A DNA stretch of 64,000 nucleotides from JASLDZ01 sp964235945. Lineage in GTDB: Bacteria; Pseudomonadota; Alphaproteobacteria; Caulobacterales; Caulobacteraceae. Under the pieces are notes generated by a model. That model worked only from the letters and a program-made list of their open reading frames with translations, did not search any database and was not told the DNA's origin. This document shows, in pieces, positions 8,187 to 15,244 of this stretch. Numbering within the stretch: the stretch's first letter is position 1; each line of letters opens with the position of its first letter. Position numbers and translations under genes: made by a program. Location of the stretch: NCBI GenBank assembly GCA_964235945.1, contig CAXSDV010000004.1:1-64000 (forward strand), given 5' to 3'.

Positions 8187-9637
8187 ATCACCCTCTCGGC
8201 GCCGGCGTTGGGCGCGTAGGTCTTGGGAATGGCCACTTCCACCCGGCGGTTCTGGCGGCGGCCGGCCTCGTCCGAGTCGGGGGCCACCGGCTCCGTCTCC
8301 CCCAGGCCCGAGGGTTTGAGCCGGTCCTTGGCGGCGCCGTCGGCGACGAGCTTGTCCACCACCGTCCGCGCCCGCGCCTCGGAGAGCGCCTGGTTGGAGG
8401 GGAAGCGCAGGGAGCGCACGGGCTTGTCGTCCGTGTGGCCGGTGACGGGCACGTCGCCCACCGTCAGCCCGATCGCCTTGGCCACCCGCTGCAGCGTGGC
8501 GTCGTAGCCTGCGTCCAGGTCGGCGGAGCCGGAGGCGAACAGCCCCTTGTCCTTCAGGCGCACGAGCACCGCGTCGGTTCCGTCCGTCACCGCCACCCGG
8601 CCGGCGTCGATGTCGGGCTTGAGGATGCCCAGCACGGTCTGGAACAGCCGGGTGTCCGACGGCGGCGGCGGCGCCTGCCGGTTCAGCTTCGCCGCGTCCC
8701 CGGCGTAGATGCCCGCGAGCGGCCGCACCGCCCGCGCCCCCGCCCCGGACAGGGCCAGCAGGAAGGCCGCGTAGATCAGCACGGCCAGCACGGCGAAGCC
8801 CGCGCCGTACACCCACAGGGGAACTTGGCGCGCCAGGGCCTGGTAGGCCGCGTCCTCGCCGCGCCAGTTGGGCGACAACCCCCGCTCGTAGGGGCCCCGC
8901 AGGTTGCGCAGCACCGCGTAGATGCGCTCGCGCATTTGGAACAGGCGGCTGGCCCCCTGCCGGTCCAAGCGCATGCGCCCCTCGAACCCGAAGGAGATGC
9001 AGTAGTAGATCAGCTCCAACAGGTCGGGCGCGCGGTTGGGCCGGGACTCCAGCGACTCGGCGATCTCGAACATGCGGTCGCCCGAGACCACCTCGTTGTG
9101 GAAGGTGGCCACCAGGCTCTGGCGCGCCCAGGCGCTCTTGGCCCCCCAGGGAGTGGAGAGGATCACCTCGTCCAACAGGGCGCACAGGGCGTAGTGGCCG
9201 TAGCGCACCTCGTCCTCGCCGGCGCCGGCGTCGCGGCACTGCTGCTGGAAGCCGCGCAGCTCCTCGATCACCTCCTGGCGCAGGCGCGCCACGTCGTCGT
9301 AGCGGGTCTCGGCCCGCAGGGCGTTGGCGAGCGCGATCAGCCGCGCCCCGGCGTTGATGAGCGGGTTGGCGCCGCCGACCACCGCGATGGGCGCGTCGGA
9401 CACCGAACGGGCGGGCGACGCGGCCGCGGCGCGGGGCGCGGAACGGGACGGGGCGCGTGCGGACGGCGGCGCGAAGGGATTGGCGCCGTCGGCCCCGTCG
9501 CGCGCGCCGACCAGGGTGGGATCGTCCTCCGCCGAACCGAAGCCGCCGCGCACCGCGCCCGGGGCCGGACGGATGACGGTGCGCTCGCCCTCGTCCTCCC
9601 CGTCGAAGCTGAAGGGGTCGCGCGGGGAAGGGCTCAT
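8183..9637 (-). CDS. tssL: T6SS membrane protein TssL with C-terminal OmpA domain
   Basis: 484 aa. A disordered acidic and Ala-rich N-terminus of about 90 residues carries DEGERTVIRP (Thr20) and DDPTLVG (Thr41). The DotU/TssL cytoplasmic domain follows (ALLDEVILSTPWGAKSAWARQ), one membrane helix lies near 270-292, and a periplasmic OmpA-like peptidoglycan-binding domain includes VTGHTDDKPVRS and RRQNRRVEVAI. The fused OmpA domain makes it an evolved TssL that needs no separate TagL. The ATG at 9637 overlaps the tssK stop (ATGA). In Agrobacterium, TssL is phosphorylated by PpkA on an N-terminal Thr and then bound by the FHA protein; the motif here suggests the same (see findings). Confidence 0.95.
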   Translation of the reverse strand: MSPSPRDPFSFDGEDEGERTVIRPAPGAVRGGFGSAEDDPTLVGARDGADGANPFAPPSARAPSRSAPRAAAASPARSVSDAPIAVVGGANPLINAGARLIALANALRAETRYDDVARLRQEVIEELRGFQQQCRDAGAGEDEVRYGHYALCALLDEVILSTPWGAKSAWARQSLVATFHNEVVSGDRMFEIAESLESRPNRAPDLLELIYYCISFGFEGRMRLDRQGASRLFQMRERIYAVLRNLRGPYERGLSPNWRGEDAAYQALARQVPLWVYGAGFAVLAVLIYAAFLLALSGAGARAVRPLAGIYAGDAAKLNRQAPPPPSDTRLFQTVLGILKPDIDAGRVAVTDGTDAVLVRLKDKGLFASGSADLDAGYDATLQRVAKAIGLTVGDVPVTGHTDDKPVRSLRFPSNQALSEARARTVVDKLVADGAAKDRLKPSGLGETEPVAPDSDEAGRRQNRRVEVAIPKTYAPNAGAERVM

Positions 9638-10986
9638 CTCAGCCGCCCCCGGATGGCCCACAACTCCAGGGCGAGGTCGGGCACCTCGCCCGAGACGTGC
9701 AGGGCCGCCCCGCCCGAGCGCTCCACGAGCTTCCAGTCCTCGGCCGCGGCGTTGATCTCGAAGTAGACCATGCCCGCGCGGAACGGGATCTGGCGCGGTT
9801 CGGTGGGAAGCGCGCGGATGGGCGCGCCGCCCAGTTGCAGGTTGACCAGGTCGCGGATGCGCTCGACCGGGCCGACCGTGGTGCGCTTGGGCAGGTTGGA
9901 GCGCAGCGTCTCAGGGTCGATGGAGGCGCGCGCGGCCAGCACGAACACGCAGTCGGTGAACAGCGAGCGGTCGGTGATGCGCGCCACGCGGATGTTGTAG
10001 GCGCGCTCCTCCAGCGGGATCGGGATGGCGGTCTGCTCGAACACCGCGCTCAGCGCTTCGCGCAAAAAGGCGAGCAGCGGCTCGAACGTGGCCTGAAGGT
10101 CGACATGGCGGTAGGGCGGCAGCTTGGGCGGCCGGTTGGTGGCGGTGTCGGTGATGGTGGATAGCTCGCCCGCCAGGGCGGAGAACGCCTCGTAGAGCCG
10201 CTCGGGATGCAGCGACGGCAGGGACGACAGGTGGCGCAGCACCATGTCGTTCCGGTTGCACAGCATCAGCACGATGAAGTCGGTGACCTCCGCGCTGCCC
10301 TTGCCGCCGGGGCTGGACAAGCGCGCGGCGATGGCCGCCGCCCGGTGCTGGAGCAGGCCGCGGATCTCGGCCAGGGCCGAGCGCAGGGGGGCGGAGGCCG
10401 CCACGTCCAGCACGGTGGGCGAGAAGGCGCCGTCCAGCGTCACCGCCCCGTCCAGCCCCTTCTCCACCAGCCGCGCCACCGGCAGGGTGACGTAGCCGGC
10501 CTGCTCCTGGCGCTCGTGCAACAGGCGCAGGTCGAGCTTGCCCACCGTAAGGTCGGCCGGGGCGCCGGCCCCGACGAGGGCGTCGGGAGCCTCGACCTGC
10601 TGGCCGATCCAGCGCACCGCCTGGTCGCCCTCACGCTCCAGCCGGGCCTCGGCCACCCCCTGGCGGCGCACGGGCAGGGCCAGGCTCACCACCGCGTTGC
10701 GCAGGTCGGACGGCACGGCCAGGGGCGTGGGGTGGTCGTCGTCGCCCGGAATGTCGAAGGCGGTGCCGTCCGGCAGGATGCCCGCGGCCCGGTTGACGGC
10801 GAACACGCCCGTGCGCAGCAGCGCGGCGTCCACCTCCAGGGCGGTGAAGCCCCAGGACAGCGGCCGCAGCGCCTGGGCGTTCACCCGCACCAGCTTTTCG
10901 AGGTACCGCTCGAACTGCTGGAAATGCTGGGTGCGCAGGAACATGCCCTCCGCCCACAGCACCTTGTTCTCCCAACGGCTCGACAT
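9634..10986 (-). CDS. tssK: T6SS baseplate protein TssK
   Basis: 450-aa TssK, the trimeric connector between baseplate and membrane complex. The typical start MSSRWENKVLWAEGMFLRTQHFQQ and the C-terminal region with IRDLVNLQLGGAPIRALP and MVYFEINAAAEDWKLV are present. The ATG at 10986 fits the family start; in-frame codons further upstream give no homology. tssK, tssL and tssM are chained by 4-bp overlaps. It follows tagH with a 94-bp gap. Confidence 0.96.
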   Translation of the reverse strand: MSSRWENKVLWAEGMFLRTQHFQQFERYLEKLVRVNAQALRPLSWGFTALEVDAALLRTGVFAVNRAAGILPDGTAFDIPGDDDHPTPLAVPSDLRNAVVSLALPVRRQGVAEARLEREGDQAVRWIGQQVEAPDALVGAGAPADLTVGKLDLRLLHERQEQAGYVTLPVARLVEKGLDGAVTLDGAFSPTVLDVAASAPLRSALAEIRGLLQHRAAAIAARLSSPGGKGSAEVTDFIVLMLCNRNDMVLRHLSSLPSLHPERLYEAFSALAGELSTITDTATNRPPKLPPYRHVDLQATFEPLLAFLREALSAVFEQTAIPIPLEERAYNIRVARITDRSLFTDCVFVLAARASIDPETLRSNLPKRTTVGPVERIRDLVNLQLGGAPIRALPTEPRQIPFRAGMVYFEINAAAEDWKLVERSGGAALHVSGEVPDLALELWAIRGRLR

Positions 10987-11080
10987 CAGCGCGCCCCCGC
11001 CCCGCCCGCCCGGGTCCGGCGACCGCACGGCCCGGCCGATCTGCTCCCCTGCGACACCCGTCCCCGCTCCCCGACCCGTT

Positions 11081-12753
11081 TCAGCGGCCCGACATCCTGT
11101 CCAGTTCGGCCAACTGCGCCTCGTAGGCGGCGCGGAACTCGCGGTTGGCCGCGCTGTCCGCGCTGTCCTGCGCTTCGCTGCGCACCTGGGCGTACACCCG
11201 TCCGTACTCGCTCCAGAGCACGGCGGCGCGCGTCTTGAGCACGAACGACTGGTCCTTCACCCCGTCCTCCACCCGCGCCGGCGCCAGCAGGTCCAGGGTG
11301 GAGGCGAGGGCCGCGCGCAGGCCCGCCAGCATGCACAGCAGGTGCTTCTTCACGTCCGCGAACGATTCGGCCACCGCCTGCGGGCCGTCCAGGAATCCCT
11401 CCTCCGCCGGGCGCAGCAGCTCGGTGGCCACGCGCTGGGCGGGAGCCCACTTGAACGGGTTGTTGTCCTGCGCCCGCACCACGGTGCGCACCATGCGGTA
11501 CTCGCTCTTGAGCGCGGTGCGCTCGCCCATGATGTCGCCCAAGCCCAGCACCATGTGGCGGTACACGGCGCCCAGGCGCTCCATGGTCTGGGCNNNNNNN
11601 NNNNNNNNNNNNNNNNNNNNNNNNNNNNNNNNNNNNNNNNNNNNNNNNNNNNNNNNNNNNNNNNNNNNNNNNNNNNNNNNNNNNNNNNNNNNNCCAAGCC
11701 CAGCACCATGTGGCGGTACACGGCGCCCAGGCGCTCCATGGTCTGGGCGGGGTCGCCCGACAGCGCCGCGGGATCCAGCTTCGCCCCGGCGCAAAAGGCG
11801 CGCAACAGGTCGGGCGCGGCCTCGCCGGCGGCGGCGGGAGCCGCCCGCGCGGGCGGCTCGACGGGCCTTTCAAAAGCGGGCTCGGACCGGGCCGGCGGCG
11901 CGGGCGCGGGCGCACCGGCCCGCGGAGCGGGGGCGTCCGGCCGCGGCGCGGGGGCGAGCGGCGCGGAGACGTCCGGGGCGGCGGGCTCGGGACGGGAGGG
12001 CGCGTCCCAGTCCGACGGGATGGCCAGGTCGTCGGTGGCCACCGCGGGCGCTTGCAGCACGGGCCGGGTGAAGGGCGCGTCGAAACCGAAGCCGCCGCCC
12101 TCCGCCCGCACCGCCTCCGGCTCGCGCCAGGCTGCGGCCGAGCCGATCACCGCCTCGGAAGCCGGCTTGGCGGAAGGCGCGTCCCAGTCGCCGGCCCTCT
12201 GCTCGCGCCGACGACCCCACGCGTCGCCGCCCGCCGGGGCGTCGTAGCCGGCGTCCGGGGCGCGGTTCTCGCCGTCCGCGGAGAACGGATCGTGGTCGCG
12301 CCGGGCGAGCGGGTCGAGGGGCAAGGCGCTGGCGAAAGGGTCGAGCGCGGGACCGCGGGGCGCCGGCTCCGGCTCGTCGCGCAGGAAGGGGTTGGCCGCC
12401 GCGGGCGCCGGGGCGGGTTCGGGCCGGGCGTCGGCGGCGGCGCGCTCCACCAGGACGACGTAGGGGCCGAACTGCAACCGCTCGCCCAGGTCGACCTGCA
12501 CCGCCTGGTCCCGCGCCATGCGCCCGTCGCGCGTGGCCAGGGTCACGCCGTTGGTGCTGGTGTCGGTGACGCTGACCGCGCCGCCGCGCACCCCCACCTT
12601 CAGGTGGAGGCGCGACAGGGCGCGGTCCGGGTCGGGCAAGGCCCAGCCGGCCGCCGCGTCGCGCCCGATGGTGAGCTCGTCGCGGTCGCCCAGCACGCGC
12701 ACGTCGACCTGACGGCTGGGATCGGAGACCGTGAACAAGCGCAACGCGATCAT
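11081..12753 (-). CDS. tagH: FHA-domain protein TagH/Fha, split by an assembly gap
   Basis: T6SS Fha protein. Residues about 20-95 form a forkhead-associated domain that binds phosphothreonine: LTIGRDAAAGW, ALSRLHLKV and TDTSTNGVTL contain the conserved Arg, Ser/His and Asn. A long Pro/Ala-rich linker follows, then the C-terminal TagH domain (RAFCAGAKLDPAAL through MVRTVVRAQDNNPFKWAP). The 100-N gap at 11594-11693 breaks the frame, but its flanks are an exact 55-bp duplication. Deleting one copy plus the Ns (155 bp) leaves 1518 bp, an uninterrupted 505-aa protein reading VYRHMVLGLGDIMGERTALK across the join. The gene is therefore probably intact. Its expected ligand is a PpkA-phosphorylated partner such as TssL. 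Confidence 0.92.
11539..11593. repeat. 55-bp direct repeat, left of gap 1
   Basis: Exact copy of 11694-11748. The two copies flank a run of exactly 100 N. This is the pattern of two contigs that overlap by one assembly k-mer but were scaffolded with a fixed-size gap, not a biological repeat. Confidence 0.95.
11594..11693. other. Assembly gap of 100 N inside tagH
   Basis: Placeholder gap inside tagH. Because the sequence on both sides is the same 55 bp, the true distance is probably negative: the contigs overlap and no sequence is missing. Collapsing it restores the tagH frame. Confidence 0.9.
11694..11748. repeat. 55-bp direct repeat, right of gap 1
   Basis: Exact copy of 11539-11593 on the other side of the 100-N gap; probably the same genomic bases written twice. 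Confidence 0.95.
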
Positions 12754-12898
12754 GCGCGGGCCCACGGGCGGCGAGCCCGCCCAACACTCACCCGCTCGCC
12801 CACCGCATCCTCCGCCCGTCCGTCCTGACGGACTATCGGCCGGGAAGCTGGGCTGTGACAAGCCCGCCCGGAGCTCCGGTCGCGATGGCCGCAGCCGA

Positions 12899-14584
12899 TC
12901 AATTGAGGTCGATCATGGGCGCGGTGATCACCACGCCCTCCTTGGTGATCGACACCCGGCTCCCGCCCACGGACAGGACGATGGAGGTGTCGGAACTGAC
13001 GGTGAGCGCCCCGTGGACGTGCACCGCGTGGTTCCCGCCCACCTGAAGCGCGCTGTTCCGGCCTATCCTTACGATCTCGTCGTTCACCGTCTCCCGGCGC
13101 AGGTTGCGGCCGGCGAAGGTGTAGATCTCCTCGGCTCCGGCCTTGTCCTCGAAGATGAACTCGTTGGCGATCGAGCCCGAGGGGTGGCTCATGGTGCGCC
13201 AGCCGGCCCGGCTGAGGTTGGCGGGCGTGTCGTAGGGCTGCTTGTTGTCGCCGTTGTAGATGCAGGCCACCACGATGGGCCGGTCGGGGTCGCCTTCCAG
13301 GTAGTCGACCAGCACCTCCATGCCGGGCCGGGGCACGAACTGGGCGCCGATGCGCCCGCCCGCCCACTGCTGGGCCACCCGCAGCCAGCAGGTGGAGGCG
13401 CCCGCATGGTCCCAGTGGAAGCGCACCTGGATGCGGCCGAAACCTTCCGGGTCGACCTGATCGACCACCACGCCCGTCTGGGGGCCGCGCACGCTGGCCG
13501 GGGGGGTGGAGCGCTCCGGCCGGTGCGTCTGGTCGCTGGGTATGGCGGTGAAGCGCTGCTCGTAGCTGGGCTCGCCCTCCTCCAGCCCCCAGGGGTCGAA
13601 GGCGGCGTGGCTGACCGTGCGCACCGCGATGCGCCGCTCGCGGGGACTGAGCCGCGCGTCGTCGATCTCGAAGCGCGCACCGGGCATGAAGCCGGTGTAC
13701 TTGCCCTGCCCTTCCACGGCCAAGGCGCCCGACTCCTGGTGCTCCATGGCGAGCTTGGACGCGCGGCGCACGTCGTCGGGGGAGTAGCCGCCGCCCGGCC
13801 AGACGTACTGGCGCGTGGATTTGGCGGCGTAGTCCAGACGCGTGGCGGTCTTCACCGGGGTCAGCGAGGCGGGCTTCTTGAAGTCGTAGTCGTTGGTCAG
13901 CCACCCGCCGGTGCTGGCGGCGTAGGATGTGCCGACGCTCTTCAGCCCCGGATGCAGCGGGCTGGAGCGGAAAGCCACCTTGGCGGGCTCGCCGTCGAAG
14001 AAGCCGGAAGGATCGTCGGCCAGCGTCATCTTGTGCTTGAACCGCCCGGCGCCCTCGTCGTAGCGAAAATAATAGAAAACGCCCTCTTCTTCCATCAGCC
14101 GGCTGATGAAGTCGAAGTCGCTCTCGTCGTACTGCACGCAGTATTCCCGCACGCGGGTGACACCCTTCACCTTCGTGTCGTCAAAGGTGATGTCGTGCTC
14201 GGAGAGGATCTGCGCGACCACCTGCTTGGCGGTTTTGGCCGTGAAGATCCGGTTGTCGCGGTTCAGCTTGGTGGTGGAGAGCGACGCCGAGATGTCCAGC
14301 ACGAACTCGACGTACTGGCCCTTCTGGTAGGCGTGCTCGAAACGCACGCACTGGCCGTTCACCAGCCGGGGCGCGTCGTCCGACAGACCCATCTGGAAGG
14401 TGATGGACGACCCCACCCACTGCGAGGCCTGCGGGATGTCCCCCCGCGACCGGATGGTGAGCCGGAAGGAGAAGGGCGAGGAGAGCGCCTCCTCCCCTTC
14501 CAAGCGGAACAGGTAGTAGTCCTGGACGGACCCAGGGCTCTCGACCAGCTTGAGGAAGTTCTTGGGATCGCGGCCTTCGCCCAT
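12899..14584 (-). CDS. vgrG: T6SS spike protein VgrG (TssI)
   Basis: 561-aa VgrG, the trimeric gp27/gp5-like spike on the Hcp tube. The N-terminal gp27-like part includes FSFRLTIRSRGDIP and YCVQYDESDFDFISRLMEEEGV. The gp5 OB-fold and needle part includes VVDQVDPEGFGRIQVRFHWD, WAGGRIGAQFVPRPGMEVLV and DYLEGDPDRPIV. It ends shortly after the needle (VVITAPMIDLN) with no C-terminal effector domain, and no PAAR gene lies beside it, so cargo and tip must come from elsewhere. The ATG at 14584 fits the family. It lies downstream of hcp, separated by an 81-bp region with a strong hairpin. Confidence 0.96.
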   Translation of the reverse strand: MGEGRDPKNFLKLVESPGSVQDYYLFRLEGEEALSSPFSFRLTIRSRGDIPQASQWVGSSITFQMGLSDDAPRLVNGQCVRFEHAYQKGQYVEFVLDISASLSTTKLNRDNRIFTAKTAKQVVAQILSEHDITFDDTKVKGVTRVREYCVQYDESDFDFISRLMEEEGVFYYFRYDEGAGRFKHKMTLADDPSGFFDGEPAKVAFRSSPLHPGLKSVGTSYAASTGGWLTNDYDFKKPASLTPVKTATRLDYAAKSTRQYVWPGGGYSPDDVRRASKLAMEHQESGALAVEGQGKYTGFMPGARFEIDDARLSPRERRIAVRTVSHAAFDPWGLEEGEPSYEQRFTAIPSDQTHRPERSTPPASVRGPQTGVVVDQVDPEGFGRIQVRFHWDHAGASTCWLRVAQQWAGGRIGAQFVPRPGMEVLVDYLEGDPDRPIVVACIYNGDNKQPYDTPANLSRAGWRTMSHPSGSIANEFIFEDKAGAEEIYTFAGRNLRRETVNDEIVRIGRNSALQVGGNHAVHVHGALTVSSDTSIVLSVGGSRVSITKEGVVITAPMIDLN

Positions 14585-14614
14585 CGTTCACCTACCCGCG
14601 CGCGCGTCCATCGG

Positions 14615-14641
14615 CGGCGGGGCCCGCACGGGCCCCCGCCG
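14615..14641 (-). promoter_or_regulatory. GC-rich hairpin between hcp and vgrG
   Basis: An inverted repeat runs from CGGCGGGGCCC (14615-14625) to GGGCCCCCGCCG (14630-14641), pairing 11 bp with one bulged C. It lies between the hcp stop and the vgrG start. There is no T-tract, so it is better read as an mRNA stabiliser or attenuator behind the abundant hcp message than as a terminator. Function is inferred. Confidence 0.45.
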
Positions 14642-14665
14642 ACCGTGACGCAAGCGGGTTCCCGA

Positions 14666-15157
14666 TCAGGAACCGGCGGCGGAGATGAAGTCGAAATTGC
14701 CCCGCTGCGCGGCCATGGACTTGCCGGACGCGTCGGTGGAGTACTGGCTGATCTCGATCTTGGAGAAGTTCAGCGCCACGTTCTCCATGGGCTCGTGCTG
14801 ACCCTGCGATCCCGCGGTGTTGTACGCGGAGGTGATGCAGTTGGTCATCTTGTATTCCATGTACTTATCCTGGCCGCCGTTGGCCGAAGGCATGGTCACG
14901 GCGAGCGTGGCGTTCGGGATCACCGCGCCGTTCATCGAGTCGAGCATGAACTTGGCGCTGGTCTGGTCCTGCTTCTTGACCATGTGCAGGTCGCCCGGCG
15001 TGACCTTGCCCGCCGACAGGCGGTTCGAGGAGGAGCCGACGGTGGTCTGAACGGGCACGGAGAAGCCCCAGCTGAACGACTCCACCTCGATCCAGCCCTG
15101 GTACTGGCCCTTGGTCACATTTCCCGTGAACCCGTCCAACTTCAGATAGGCCGCCAT
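14666..15157 (-). CDS. hcp: T6SS tube protein Hcp (TssD)
   Basis: 163-aa Hcp1-family protein that stacks as hexamers to form the inner tube and is secreted. Typical segments are YLKLDGFTGNVTKGQYQGWI, EVESFSWGFSVPVQ, KVTPGDLHMVKKQDQTSAKF and a C-terminal strand ENVALNFSKIEISQY. An AGAGGGA ribosome binding site precedes the ATG at 15157. It lies between clpV and vgrG on the same strand, bounded by inverted repeats on both sides, which suggests independently tuned expression. Confidence 0.96.
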   Translation of the reverse strand: MAAYLKLDGFTGNVTKGQYQGWIEVESFSWGFSVPVQTTVGSSSNRLSAGKVTPGDLHMVKKQDQTSAKFMLDSMNGAVIPNATLAVTMPSANGGQDKYMEYKMTNCITSAYNTAGSQGQHEPMENVALNFSKIEISQYSTDASGKSMAAQRGNFDFISAAGS

Positions 15158-15214
15158 GAGTCCGTTCCCTCTTCCGTGTGCCCCTAAGGGTGCTGTTGCA
15201 AGTTAGACGACGCC

Positions 15215-15236
15215 TTGCGGGGAGGCTAGCCCGCAA
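15215..15236 (-). promoter_or_regulatory. Inverted repeat between clpV and hcp
   Basis: Perfect 7-bp arms TTGCGGG (15215-15221) and CCCGCAA (15230-15236) separated by 8 bp, lying in the 87-bp gap after the clpV stop and before the hcp start. It could be an operator or a weak terminator for clpV transcription; no T-tract follows. Function unproven. Confidence 0.35.
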
Positions 15237-15244
15237 ACGCCCCG

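Noticed and set aside
4818..8219. 1133-codon plus-strand open frame opposite tssM
   Set aside because: Antisense to a clearly conserved TssM; composition (Gln/Arg/His/Gly) is typical of antisense shadows in high-GC genomes.
11539..11748. Genuine direct repeat or recombination site
   Set aside because: Identical 55-bp length at both gaps and exactly 100 N between copies indicate assembly overlap.
11081..12753. Frameshift or pseudogene call for tagH
   Set aside because: The break coincides exactly with a gap flanked by a 55-bp duplication; collapsing it restores the frame.
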